A stretch of 64,000 bases of DNA from a candidate division FCPU426 bacterium (GCA_027452205.1 DAIDGV010000024.1:156750-220749); one strand, 5' to 3'. Positions 24,311 through 32,496 are shown, numbered from the stretch's first letter. Notes: generated by a model not told the origin, from the sequence alone. A program made the numbers and translations.

Positions 24311-24470
24311 ACGGTTTCGGAGTTGGATGAGAACCAAATGGGAAAGTCTGAAAACGGGAGTTTTCAGGCCGTTCAATGGGGTACATAGGGGGGCTTTCCC
24401 CTATGAGAGCGAAGCGACGGTTCGATGTTCAGCCGGGGAGCCTAAACGAAGCGATACCCGGGTGTGCCAT
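24302..24470 (+). ncRNA. structured repeat RNA, copy 1 (candidate new RNA class)
   Basis: A ~170-base unit starting TTTTGTTTTACG and repeated at 24476. Conserved blocks are GAACCAA-TGGGAA, ATGGGGTACA, GAGCGAAGCGACG, TTCGATGTTCA, CCGGGGAGCCTAAACGAA and CCCGGGT. Hairpin A is CTGAAAA / TTTTCAG (24348-24354 / 24361-24367) with loop CGGGAG. Hairpin B is CATAGGGG / CCCCTATG (24384-24391 / 24398-24405). A third pairing is CCGGG / CCCGG (24433-24437 / 24457-24461). Both hairpins are kept in copy 2 with changed sequences. The unit overlaps the tRNA-Asn terminator tail. No coding potential is apparent. Function unknown; the + orientation is assumed from the tRNA. Confidence 0.55.
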
Positions 24471-24475
24471 GTTTT

Positions 24476-24648
24476 TTTGTTTTACGCCTTACTGGCTTGG
24501 GCGAAGAACCAAGTGGGAAGGGTCCACGGGAAATGTGAGTTTCCCGTGATGTTTTGATGGGGTACACAGGGGTCTTTTCCCCTGTGGGAGCGAAGCGACG
24601 ATTCGATGTTCAACCGGGGAGCCTAAACGAAACGACCCCGGGTATGCC
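24476..24648 (+). ncRNA. structured repeat RNA, copy 2 (candidate new RNA class)
   Basis: Second ~170-base unit with the same order of blocks as copy 1. Hairpin A is CACGGGAAA / TTTCCCGTG (24525-24533 / 24540-24548) with loop TGTGAG: different bases from copy 1, yet again fully paired. Hairpin B is CACAGGGG / CCCCTGTG (24565-24572 / 24579-24586), a compensatory T-A to C-G exchange relative to copy 1. The third pairing, CCGGGG / CCCCGG (24614-24619 / 24636-24641), is one pair longer. A terminator-like hairpin follows at 24664. Confidence 0.55.
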
Positions 24649-24663
24649 TCGAACAAAAAGGGG

Positions 24664-24688
24664 CCCACACCTTGTGGGACGGCCTTTA
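24664..24688 (+). terminator. hairpin after the tandem structured repeats
   Basis: CCCACA / TGTGGG (24664-24669 / 24673-24678), then ACGGCC and TTTATATT. A weak T-run, but placed right where a transcript of the tandem repeats would end. Confidence 0.5.
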
Positions 24689-24783
24689 TATTCTCAAAAG
24701 CTCAATGGACTTAAAGCTATTTCACTGAAAAAGCACTATGTTAGATAGGAACAAGGTTCAAAATCCGTTGTGGAAAGCGGTTC

Positions 24784-25047
24784 ATGGAGATTACAGCTAA
24801 AGACGTCAAGAAATTCGTGGAGTTGCCGGCCAAGCCTGAATGGGGCTTAGGCATCATTGGAAAGGTCGACCTGCGTTTCGCTTACATCTATTTTGATAAA
24901 TCGGACGACAACCTGAACAAAAAATACTATCTCAAGGACAACCCCCTTCGGTTGGCCGCCGAACAGAGCAACCCGGCCTTGGCCAAAAGGGCCCGTCTCA
25001 AGAATCAAAAGATCAAACCGGTCGAGGTCGTCCATTATCCGATCTGA
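24784..25047 (+). CDS. DUF3553-like small protein
   Basis: 87 residues. The N-terminal half, VELPAKPEWGLGIIGKV followed by RFAYIYFDKSD, resembles the short beta-barrel DUF3553 pattern (xHPxxxEWGxGxV...V.F), a small family sometimes seen near repair helicases; function not established. A GGAAAG ribosome site precedes the ATG. It is a single-gene unit ending at the terminator at 25082. Confidence 0.65.
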   Translation: MEITAKDVKKFVELPAKPEWGLGIIGKVDLRFAYIYFDKSDDNLNKKYYLKDNPLRLAAEQSNPALAKRARLKNQKIKPVEVVHYPI

Positions 25048-25081
25048 TCTTTGACGAACGAATTGGTCTTTAGATTAAAAT

Positions 25082-25116
25082 AAAGGCTGTCCTTTTCGGG
25101 GCAGCCTTTTTATTTT
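25082..25116 (+). terminator. intrinsic terminator after the DUF3553-like gene
   Basis: AAAGGCTGTCC pairs with GGGCAGCCTTT (one G-T pair; 25082-25092 / 25099-25109), followed by TTATTTT. Confidence 0.9.
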
Positions 25117-25129
25117 GAATGGAGCGCGC

Positions 25130-27217
25130 TTGATCCAATTTCTCCCTCCTCATCAACGGATCCTTTCCCTCGCGTTCCTTTTGTTGGTCGCCAACACGCT
25201 CTTGGCCTATTCGAGCCTTTCCCTGGAGATCAAAGCTTTTATCTGTGTCTTCGGGATACTCTTTCCTCTCTTGCTCCTATTCCAACATTTCCCGAATAAG
25301 GGATCGGATCAACGCGAACTTTCTTTTTCGGTCAGCCCTTGGATGATCTTCACCGTAATCGGCCTGGGTATCGCTTTGCGGTTCGTTCATCTAACGGACT
25401 TCCGGCCTTGGCCCACTGGGGATGAAAGCCAGAACGCTTTTCTTGCCATCGACTTAATGAACCATCCTCATTGGCAATTTTTCTATACCGCGGGCGAGCA
25501 ACCGCCCCTTTTGATATGGGGACTGGTCCCGTTTTTCCGATCGGGGGCCGATCCCTTTTTCGCCCTTTGGTTCCTTCCCGCCCTTCTCTCCTCCCTGGCC
25601 CTCCTGGTTGGCTGGGCGGTCACCCGGACCCTTTTCCCTAGGTCTTTCGCTTTTCTTTTGACCTCCTTTTGGGCCCTGAGTTTTTGGCCCCTTCACTTCG
25701 GCCGCTTTTGCCAGCAAGGCACCCTGATCCCTTTTTGGGAACTGACCGCTCTGGGACTTCTGGTTTGGGCTTTCCGCGCTTCGGACGGGAACAAGCAACA
25801 TCAACGTCTTTTTCTTTTGGGACTTTGGACGGGATCGGGAACCCTGACCTACACCTCTTGGCTGGTCGTGGGAGCGGGTTTGACTACTGTTGTTTTTGTC
25901 CTCTTCTTCCAAAAGAACATTCGCGCCTTTGGGACCTTTCTTTTAGGATCCGTCCTCGGCGCTATCCCTTTTCTTTTCTCCGCTTCCTCGCCGGCTTACC
26001 TCAATCACTTGGCGGAAGTTTCCCAGGCGGGTCACCTCTACGATGCACGCCATCAAGCGCTGACCGCCGCTTCTTATCTCACTTCGCTTTTCTGGGGAAA
26101 CCTTCAAGTGGGAACTTCTTATGGCCCCCGCTGGGGCGGGATGTTGAACCCGGTCCTCGCGACCGGATTTTTCCTGGGGCTCGGCTTATTGTGGGCCCAG
26201 CGCCGGGAAACTTTCGCGCGATGGACCGCTTTCGGCCTTTTGCTGGGGTTGTTACCCGGATTATTGAGCGCCGATTACGTGGAGCATTACCGGGTGATCC
26301 AGGTAATGCCTTTCGTTCTTTTCATCGCCGCCCTGGGCGCGCGGGAATTTGTCCTGAGTTTTGGTACGGCCAAAGCGCAGGCCATGGCGGCAGTGTCCAT
26401 CTGTTTGGTCTCTTTCGCTTTGGATATGAACCATTTATGGAAACCCATCCACGATGCCGGTTTCGCCGACCTGGGTCTTTCCGAGGAAGTGCGCCAGGAC
26501 AACGCGAAAGCCTATCGTCTTTTGGATTCGGCCAAGGACCATCTGGGGCCCGGCCTTATTTTTACGGACTTCTTACTGACCTCGCACAACAATAGCCTGA
26601 GCGCGATGACCTATGGTTTCAATGCCGCCTTGAACCCGAAACTGGACCCCGAAAAGGCCCGATGGGCAGGAGTGATCGCGAATGTTCATTATCAGTCTTT
26701 CCTGGCCAGGCGGTTCCCCGGTTCCCAGTGGCGCTGGATCAGCAAGGGAAGCCCCGAGACCGACGGTGGTTTGACCGTGGGTTTGATCCCATTGAACGAC
26801 CAAGACCGTCCCGTTTTTCAAAATTGGACGAAAGCCCACGCTGTTTTCCATCGCTTGAACGTGGAATGGATCGAGACATTGAATCAAAAGGACCTTTACC
26901 AGCAAGCGGAAACCAACCTGACCAACTATGACGCCCAGATGGCCGCGGACCCTTTCTTGGAATCCTGCTTTGACGAATGGAAGTCTCAATACCATTACGG
27001 GGATTCTTTTGGGAAGAACATCGAAGCGCTGAGGCAAGCGGTGCGAAAAGGTTATCCCGCCGCTCATTTATATTTCAAATTGGGTTATTTCTTGTTGGGG
27101 GATCACCGCATAACCGAGGCCCGGGTGGCCTTTGAACAAGCCTTGAGACAAAAGCCGAATTACACCGACGCGGCGGGTTATCTTCAATTCATCGACCAAA
27201 AATTCCCTCAAAAATAA
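25130..27217 (+). CDS. GT39/ArnT-like membrane glycosyltransferase with C-terminal TPR
   Basis: About 695 residues from the TTG at 25130, which has GGAG five bases upstream; a TTG at 25115 in the same frame lies in the terminator tail. There are roughly 12 membrane spans to residue ~425. The first extracytoplasmic loop contains PTGDESQNAFLAIDL, with Asp-Glu in the catalytic position of GT39/PMT enzymes, followed by GEQPPLLIW. A soluble domain of ~270 residues ends with a TPR motif (LYFKLGYFLLGDHRITEA...). The likely role is transfer of a sugar from a polyprenyl-phosphate donor to an envelope acceptor. It is convergent with the next gene, 6 bases apart. Confidence 0.83.
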   Translation: MIQFLPPHQRILSLAFLLLVANTLLAYSSLSLEIKAFICVFGILFPLLLLFQHFPNKGSDQRELSFSVSPWMIFTVIGLGIALRFVHLTDFRPWPTGDESQNAFLAIDLMNHPHWQFFYTAGEQPPLLIWGLVPFFRSGADPFFALWFLPALLSSLALLVGWAVTRTLFPRSFAFLLTSFWALSFWPLHFGRFCQQGTLIPFWELTALGLLVWAFRASDGNKQHQRLFLLGLWTGSGTLTYTSWLVVGAGLTTVVFVLFFQKNIRAFGTFLLGSVLGAIPFLFSASSPAYLNHLAEVSQAGHLYDARHQALTAASYLTSLFWGNLQVGTSYGPRWGGMLNPVLATGFFLGLGLLWAQRRETFARWTAFGLLLGLLPGLLSADYVEHYRVIQVMPFVLFIAALGAREFVLSFGTAKAQAMAAVSICLVSFALDMNHLWKPIHDAGFADLGLSEEVRQDNAKAYRLLDSAKDHLGPGLIFTDFLLTSHNNSLSAMTYGFNAALNPKLDPEKARWAGVIANVHYQSFLARRFPGSQWRWISKGSPETDGGLTVGLIPLNDQDRPVFQNWTKAHAVFHRLNVEWIETLNQKDLYQQAETNLTNYDAQMAADPFLESCFDEWKSQYHYGDSFGKNIEALRQAVRKGYPAAHLYFKLGYFLLGDHRITEARVAFEQALRQKPNYTDAAGYLQFIDQKFPQK

Positions 27218-27223
27218 TGGCTG

Positions 27224-28483
27224 TTATGGGGTTTGGAACTCGTACGGCACCCCATAATCCCCCCCTGGATCGCCGTGATGAATGTGGATATAAAGAAGGA
27301 AGACCACCGAAAGTGCCAACTGGGCCACCCAGATCGCCGTTAAATATTTCGTACCGTTCTTTTTATCGGCCAGACCGATCCTCGAAAGCCAGACCCATTC
27401 CAGGGGGAAGGTCACGATCAGATAGTGGCGGCAGACCAGAACGCAAGCCAGGGTCATTAAAAGCCCGGTGGAAACAAAAGCCGAATTAAGACTGAGACCC
27501 GTTTCCGAACGATCCCGCAACCAGTCCCAGGAAAGTCCTTTTCGTACCGCTGAGACGACCAGCGCGATGCCGGCCCCGACAATGACGACATGAGCCAAGG
27601 CGGCCAAATAGGTGGGAACCCCGCCGACCAGGGGATAGCGGATATAGTCCAGGAACTGCTGGGTCTTGATGCTGTAAGTCAGGCCCATCCCCAGGGAATC
27701 ACTGATGAAAAAGATCCAATACTTGGGGTAAAGGATCTGTTCAGGATGGGTCACGCTGGTGCCTTGACCGTGCTGGGCAATGACACATTGAAGCCAAGGA
27801 ATGAGCGCGATAGCGCCCAGGACCGAACCCGCGAACCAAGCGCCCCACTTCGCTTTGCGATCATAAAGCACCGTCCAAAGAAAAACGCCTCCCGCGAAAA
27901 AGAACCCGGACATGTGGATCTGCCCTAAGGAAGCCCCCAACAATCCCCAAAAGAAAGCTCCCCATCGGGTCTTTCGGTAGTGCCAGGCCATCCAAAAGAG
28001 CACACAAAAGAAAGGCAAGGTCGATTGGGCCCAGATCTTCCGTTGAAAGATCATGGCAAAAGGGTTCACCGCGGCCAAAGCGGTCGCCCAAAGCCAGGGC
28101 GTTCGTTCGGCCAGGGGCAGGATGCGCAGGCTGAAAAAAGCCAGAAGGAAAAGCCCACAAAGGTTCAATACTTGCACCGCCCGGGCCAGGTCCGGCGGGG
28201 TGGTCGCGTGAAAAAGGTGGGCCAGGACCACAAAGACCCAAACGCTGAGGCCCGGGTTGGGCACGCCCGGCCCCGAGGTCATGCCGACCCAAGGCCAGGG
28301 TTGGGACACGCCGATCTTCTGGCTGGCGTCGAACATCCAGTGTTCGTCGTATTTGTATTCAATATCCGTGGGGAAAGAAAGTCGCAGGAGGATGCCCGCC
28401 AAAAGGGCGATCCCGATGAGGAGTTTCCAGCTTTTTGAGCCCGGCTTTTCAAGCGCGTCAATCATAGGCTCACTATAAACCAA
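27224..28483 (-). CDS. GT39-like membrane glycosyltransferase
   Basis: 419 residues with 10-11 spans. The first loop has EYKYDEHWMFDASQKIG, with the Asp-Glu of GT-C enzymes, then PGLSVWVFVVLAHLF and a second loop with FQRKIWAQSTLPFF; these match the PMT_2/GT39 pattern. No C-terminal soluble domain, unlike its convergent neighbour. The ATG at 28465 is an alternative start. Donor and acceptor are unknown. Confidence 0.82.
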   Translation of the reverse strand: MVYSEPMIDALEKPGSKSWKLLIGIALLAGILLRLSFPTDIEYKYDEHWMFDASQKIGVSQPWPWVGMTSGPGVPNPGLSVWVFVVLAHLFHATTPPDLARAVQVLNLCGLFLLAFFSLRILPLAERTPWLWATALAAVNPFAMIFQRKIWAQSTLPFFCVLFWMAWHYRKTRWGAFFWGLLGASLGQIHMSGFFFAGGVFLWTVLYDRKAKWGAWFAGSVLGAIALIPWLQCVIAQHGQGTSVTHPEQILYPKYWIFFISDSLGMGLTYSIKTQQFLDYIRYPLVGGVPTYLAALAHVVIVGAGIALVVSAVRKGLSWDWLRDRSETGLSLNSAFVSTGLLMTLACVLVCRHYLIVTFPLEWVWLSRIGLADKKNGTKYLTAIWVAQLALSVVFLLYIHIHHGDPGGDYGVPYEFQTP

Positions 28484-28500
28484 GACCGGAGAGCGGATAT

Positions 28501-28533
28501 AAAAAAAGGCCGGTCGCCTTCGCGCCGGCCTTT
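28501..28533 (-). terminator. intrinsic terminator (minus strand) after the SRPBCC gene
   Basis: GGCCGG / CCGGCC core with AAAGGCCGG facing CCGGCCTTT. On the minus strand the stem is followed by seven T (28507-28501). Confidence 0.85.
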
Positions 28534-28543
28534 GGTTCTGCCT

Positions 28544-29080
28544 TTATTTTTTCGGTATTTCGACCTTGGCCTTCAGGTTGTTCAAACCATGCTCGAACTG
28601 GCCGCCGATCATCTTGTCCATATTCACGCAGAGATGGAAAAGCTTTCCGACAAAGTTGTTCTGTCCCGTCATGTCCCAGGTGACCAGGGTCCCTTGGGCT
28701 TGGGGCTGAAGGGTGAAGGTGACTTGAGCGGTATTCTTCATGGGACGAACAAAATCGAGACGCATGACCACGGACCGGTTGGCTTTGCTATCGATGATGG
28801 TATCCATTCCTTCGCCGATCTGGTTGTTCCCGTTCCAAGAAGAGGACATGCCCACTCCCGCGGCCGGCCCCGCGTAGGTCACTTTCACATTGGGATCGCA
28901 TTCCATGAAAGGATTCCACTTGTCGAAAGCCTTCAGGTCATTGATCAGGGGGAATATCTTATCCGCCGGGGCGTTGACTACCGCCGAACGGCTCAACTTG
29001 AATTCATTGGGTTGCATCGCCGCCAAGACCAAGATAACGACCACAATGGCCGCCAGAACGATCAGGATTTTCTTCAACAT
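28544..29080 (-). CDS. membrane-anchored SRPBCC-family protein
   Basis: 178 residues. One N-terminal span (about 5-21), then a START/SRPBCC fold: VNAPADKIFPLINDLKAFDKWNPF is the typical first strand and helix, GSSW-like turn at GMSSSWNGN, and a C-terminal helix MDKMIGGQFEHGLNNLK. Such domains bind hydrophobic ligands. It is the last gene of the ArsR-SRPBCC unit, with a GGAG ribosome site and a terminator after it; the gap to DoxX is ~68 bases. Confidence 0.85.
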   Translation of the reverse strand: MLKKILIVLAAIVVVILVLAAMQPNEFKLSRSAVVNAPADKIFPLINDLKAFDKWNPFMECDPNVKVTYAGPAAGVGMSSSWNGNNQIGEGMDTIIDSKANRSVVMRLDFVRPMKNTAQVTFTLQPQAQGTLVTWDMTGQNNFVGKLFHLCVNMDKMIGGQFEHGLNNLKAKVEIPKK

Positions 29081-29148
29081 GAACGTCTCCTTTTTTAGTT
29101 TTGAACAGAGTGGTTCATCGAGCCAAGATCACTTTAAACTCGGTTCTT

Positions 29149-29523
29149 TTATTGGCGCAAGGGGATCAACTGTTTTAACCGGGGTTCCCGTAAATAAAGA
29201 CCTCCCCAAATGAACAACCCGATCAGGACATGGACATAGACCGGCTCTTGCAGCCTTAAATGGGTGGCGATAGCGCCGCCCAAATAACCGGTCAGCACGA
29301 TACCACCCAGGATACAGACCTGCGGGATGAGGTACAGGATCACGCTGCCTAATTCCAAACAAGCCACCGGGATCAACATGGCTGGCGGCCAGCTGAAATG
29401 CGCCCAGCCCTGGTCCATTTCAGGCCCGCCTTTGAATTTCATCGCCGCGCTCATCAGGAACGGCAGCGCCGCCAATAAGGACAGGACCCTACCCACCCAA
29501 ACCTTCTTTTCGACCTTAGCCAT
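29149..29523 (-). CDS. DoxX-like small membrane protein
   Basis: 124 residues, four spans: GRVLSLLAALPFLMSAAMKF, PVACLELGSVILYLIPQV, GGIVLTGYLGGAIATHLR and VYVHVLIGLFIWGGLYLR. The GGAIATHLR motif is typical of the DoxX_2 family. It has a strong AAGGAGG ribosome site and overlaps the 3' end of the broken PhnB-like gene by 8 bases. Function in this family is unsettled. Confidence 0.88.
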   Translation of the reverse strand: MAKVEKKVWVGRVLSLLAALPFLMSAAMKFKGGPEMDQGWAHFSWPPAMLIPVACLELGSVILYLIPQVCILGGIVLTGYLGGAIATHLRLQEPVYVHVLIGLFIWGGLYLREPRLKQLIPLRQ

Positions 29524-29993
29524 GATGGCCTCCTTGATAGGCTTCTTTCAGCTTTTTGACATCCAACTTATCCATCTCCAACATCGCTTTCATCACCCAC
29601 TGGGATTTTGTTGGATCCTTGTCCCCCAGATACTTGGCCAATACATCGGGCACCACTTGCCAGGACAGGCCAAACTGGTCGACCAGCCAACCGCAGCGAT
29701 CCTTGCGGCCACCAAGGGAAAGTTTTTCCCAAAAATAGTCCACTTACTTCTGGGTCTTGGAGTCTATGAAGAAGGACACCGCCGGATTGAGCTTATAAAC
29801 CGGACCCCTATTGAGGGCGTAGAAGGTCTGCCCCCTTAATTGGAAGACCACCGACATGGCTTGACCCTTGGAGCCGGGGCCCGCGTCGCCATAACGGGTC
29901 ACCTTGCCCATTTTTGAAAACAGAAACATAGAACTTGGCCGCCGCCTCCGCTTGATGGTCGAACCAGAGGAACGGCGTGATCTTTTGGGTCAT
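29516..29993 (-). pseudogene. broken PhnB-like VOC protein gene
   Basis: Three pieces of one VOC (glyoxalase-fold, PhnB/DUF3335-like) protein lie in order. An intact start MTQKITPFLWFDHQAEAAA (ATG 29993) reads to about 29920. After a frame change at CAAAAATGGG (an ~8-base loss is the simplest explanation), SKMGKVTRYGD...FFIDSKTQK continues. That segment ends in TAA at 29744-29746 where relatives have Glu. The same frame then continues as VDYFWEKLSLGG...YQGGHHG to 29516. Both lesions would need to be sequencing errors for the gene to work. It overlaps its upstream neighbour by ATGA, so its place in the operon is kept. Confidence 0.8.
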
Positions 29994-30655
29994 GATTTGC
30001 CTCCCTGGGTCTTCTTCAGGATAACGTGCGTGACCTTCTCGGATGGGATCTGTTCCGTGCATTGGTAGCCCAGCTTTTTCAGGTCCAGATCTTTCATCAA
30101 GTTCTCCCCGCTCCCCAAGAGGACCGGAGAAATCACCAAGTGGAGTTCATCGACAAGACCGGCTTTCAGGTATTGCCGAATGGTGGACACACCTCCGCCC
30201 AATCTCACATCCTTTCCTTTTGCGGCTTCCTTCGCTTGCCGCAGGGCGGATTCAATACCATCCGTGACAAAGTAAAAGGTCGTTCCACCCTCCATGACGA
30301 GCGGCGGACGGGCATGGTGGGTCAGAACGAAGACTGGAACATGATAAGGCGGATTATTTCCCCACCAGCCTTTCCAATCCTCGTTCGGCCAAGGGCCGCG
30401 GATGGGCCCGAACATATTGCGGCCTAAGATCCAGGCACCCAGGTTCTCGAATCCTCGGACCGCCATTTGGTCATCGATACCTGTCGTTCCACCTTTTGGA
30501 TTCTTCATCACTTGAGTTTGGAAAGTATTTGTCGGAAAGAACCATTGATGAAGGTCCATACCGCCTACGCCGAGAGGATTTTCCAGATTTTGCCCGGGGC
30601 CGGCGCCGAAACCGTCCAGTGAGATCGAAAAACTAGCCACACGAAGTTTGCTCAT
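29990..30655 (-). CDS. dihydrofolate reductase-like protein (RibD C-terminal family)
   Basis: 221 residues, starting VASFSISLDGFGAGPGQ as typical for the DHFR-like RibD_C family. It continues with WILGRNMFGPIRGPW, VFVLTHHARPP, VRLGGGVSTIRQYLKAGLVDELHLVISPVLLG. It should bind NADPH; the substrate is unknown, since genuine folate or riboflavin roles are not implied in this subgroup. Overlaps the broken VOC gene by 4 bases and follows an SRPBCC gene, a grouping often seen in soil bacteria. Confidence 0.9.
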   Translation of the reverse strand: MSKLRVASFSISLDGFGAGPGQNLENPLGVGGMDLHQWFFPTNTFQTQVMKNPKGGTTGIDDQMAVRGFENLGAWILGRNMFGPIRGPWPNEDWKGWWGNNPPYHVPVFVLTHHARPPLVMEGGTTFYFVTDGIESALRQAKEAAKGKDVRLGGGVSTIRQYLKAGLVDELHLVISPVLLGSGENLMKDLDLKKLGYQCTEQIPSEKVTHVILKKTQGGKS

Positions 30656-30683
30656 AAATATCCTTGTCCTTTCCGCATCCCTA

Positions 30684-31169
30684 TTATTGCTTTTGCAAGT
30701 ATTCGTCCAGGTTCGACAGGGTCATCTCAAAGCCCTTGGGCGCGCCTTCCATGAAAGGTTCGCCGCCCGGGTTCACCTGAAGCACTTTCATGTCGAGGAT
30801 CATCTCGGTCTCATCGCCCTTGTCGATCAGCTGGAAGCTTTTACGGATAGTGAAGAAAGGCTTACCGTTAGGACCCGGCACCGACCCTTCGGTGGCCAGT
30901 TTCGCGGGAGGCTCCACCTGAACATAAATTTCCTCACAGTCGTGGGTCATGCCTTCGGGGGACCGGAACACATAGTTCCATTTGCCTCCGACCCGAAGGT
31001 CGACCTCGCACTTAGGCATGGTGAAGGGCTTCGGCGCCCAAAAATGGACCAAATGCTTGGGTTGAGTGAGGACCTCGAAAACCTTCGCGCGCGGGGCTTT
31101 CAACCGGCGCACGAAATGCAGGTCCTTGGAATGCGGCTTCGTCTCGAAATTTCCCAGTTCAACGGCCAT
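30684..31169 (-). CDS. AHSA1/SRPBCC domain protein
   Basis: 161 residues from the ATG at 31169, which has a textbook AGGAGGTG upstream. The SRPBCC fold reads FVRRLKAPRAKVFEVLTQPKHLVHFWAPK, then GGKWNYVFRSPEGM and a C-terminal helix GFEMTLSNLDEYLQ. A cytosolic ligand-binding or Hsp90-activator-like fold; no enzymatic role assigned. Its start lies inside the end of the upstream two-domain paralogue (11-base overlap), so it is translationally coupled. Confidence 0.9.
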   Translation of the reverse strand: MAVELGNFETKPHSKDLHFVRRLKAPRAKVFEVLTQPKHLVHFWAPKPFTMPKCEVDLRVGGKWNYVFRSPEGMTHDCEEIYVQVEPPAKLATEGSVPGPNGKPFFTIRKSFQLIDKGDETEMILDMKVLQVNPGGEPFMEGAPKGFEMTLSNLDEYLQKQ

Positions 31170-32136
31170 GACCCACCTCCTGAAGTAAATTCGGTAAATA
31201 GTCTTCCAGTTTGTCGAAGGAACCACCCCAGCCCTGGGCCATCCCATCCTTGGCCTTGTGGAAGGTATCCCGTTCCTCGACGGTCGCTTGCCCTTCGATC
31301 TCCCAGATCACCGTCACCCGGGTCTGGTCCGGACCTTCCTCGGCCAAGAGCACCGTCGTGCGCATGGTCTCGGGCCAGGTCGGCGCCATCGGGTGACGGA
31401 CGACCTTCTCATTGGCATCGCAGAACTGCTGTAGATAGACGATGCGGTGGGGATTTTCGATCTTCAGGTATTGGGCCCGGCCGTACATGGTGTTCCCGCC
31501 CATGGTCATGGAATAAAAGGCGCTGCCCCCTTCTTTCACGTCCGCGCGGATGTACTTCATGGTCGCGCCGGTCGGCGGCGTCCACTGGGCCGAATGCTTC
31601 GGGTCGGCCCAAACATCGAACACCAGGCCGATGGGAGCTTTGAAACTTCGATTGATGACGAAAATATCCTTTTTTGACTTCGCCATTTCCAGATATTCCG
31701 CCAGACGGTCCCAAGTGGAATTGCCCTTGGCCTTTTTGATGAATTGACGGGTATTCTCGGCCGCTTCAGCGTCAGGAAGGGCCATGGTCATGTCCAGCTC
31801 GGTCTTGCCATTGAGGTCCTTGAAGAATACCGTTACCCGGAACAGAGGCTTTTGTTCATCATTGCCGCCATGGTCATAGACCAGCTTGGAACCTTCAATA
31901 ACCTCTAGATACTTGGTCTTGTTCACATAATCCACTCCGTCCGGACCGTGCATGGTGTAGTGCCACATGCCACCGGTACGGATATCCTTGCTGTGGGTCG
32001 TGATGGTGAACCCCCGGGGACCCCACCATTGGGCCACTTGTTTCTCCTCGACCCAGGCGTCCCAGACCATCTTCACCGGGGCGTCGTACACCCGGGTGAT
32101 GTAGATCTCGTTCGGCTTATTTTTTGTGGCGGGCAT
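31159..32136 (-). CDS. tandem AHSA1/SRPBCC two-domain protein
   Basis: 325 residues made of two SRPBCC domains in a row. Domain 1 is ITRVYDAPVKMVWDAWVEEKQVAQWWGP (about 12-150). Domain 2 is INRSFKAPIGLVFDVWADPKHSAQWTPP (about 162-315). Each has the first strand-helix and the closing helix (STWDRLAEYL, GSFDKLEDYL). The duplication is internal, with the halves clearly diverged. Overlaps the upstream arsR-type gene by 20 bases, indicating tight coupling in one operon under that regulator. Confidence 0.9.
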   Translation of the reverse strand: MPATKNKPNEIYITRVYDAPVKMVWDAWVEEKQVAQWWGPRGFTITTHSKDIRTGGMWHYTMHGPDGVDYVNKTKYLEVIEGSKLVYDHGGNDEQKPLFRVTVFFKDLNGKTELDMTMALPDAEAAENTRQFIKKAKGNSTWDRLAEYLEMAKSKKDIFVINRSFKAPIGLVFDVWADPKHSAQWTPPTGATMKYIRADVKEGGSAFYSMTMGGNTMYGRAQYLKIENPHRIVYLQQFCDANEKVVRHPMAPTWPETMRTTVLLAEEGPDQTRVTVIWEIEGQATVEERDTFHKAKDGMAQGWGGSFDKLEDYLPNLLQEVGHGR

Positions 32137-32470
32137 CTTTCTTCTCCTTTTTTTGCAGCTCTGATAAGTAATCGTCCAGCCGGTCGAACCGCTCTTCCCA
32201 AAGCTGGCGGTGATGCTCCATCCAATCCACCGCTTCGTGGATGGGTTTGGTTTCCATCCGACAAGGGCGCCATTGGGCCTGTTTGCCCCGCGTGATGAGC
32301 CCGCCCTTTTCCAGTACCTTCAGGTGCTTGGAAATGGCCGGAAGGCTCATTTTGAAAGGCTTCGCCAATTCATTGACCGTGGCTTCCCCCTCGCTCAAGC
32401 GGGCCAACATGGCCCTCCGGGTGGGGTCCGCCAGGGCGGCGAAAGTTAGGCTGAGAGTATCGGTCGGCAT
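32117..32470 (-). CDS. ArsR-family repressor of the SRPBCC operon
   Basis: 117 residues, winged helix: FAALADPTRRAMLARLSEGEATVNEL, recognition helix MSLPAISKHLKVLEKGGLI, then the wing. This is the SdpR/'AHSA1-associated' ArsR subgroup, without the Cys/His metal sites of classical ArsR; the ligand is unknown. The C-terminal tail WEERFDRLDDYLSELQKK resembles the end of SRPBCC proteins. A 9-bp palindrome lies directly before the ATG, fitting self-repression. Confidence 0.93.
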   Translation of the reverse strand: MPTDTLSLTFAALADPTRRAMLARLSEGEATVNELAKPFKMSLPAISKHLKVLEKGGLITRGKQAQWRPCRMETKPIHEAVDWMEHHRQLWEERFDRLDDYLSELQKKEKKDARHKK

Positions 32471-32472
32471 TT

Positions 32473-32496
32473 GTATTTAACCTCTTAGTTAAATAC
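32473..32496 (-). promoter_or_regulatory. operator of the SRPBCC-operon ArsR repressor
   Basis: GTATTTAAC-CTCTTA-GTTAAATAC, a perfect 9-bp inverted repeat with 6-base spacing, ending 2 bases before the start codon at 32470. Confidence 0.75.

Noticed and set aside
24267-24783. CRISPR array or coding genes in the repeated region after tRNA-Asn
   Set aside because: Only two long degenerate units with internal hairpins, no short identical repeats with unique spacers; open frames across it are short and without ribosome sites.
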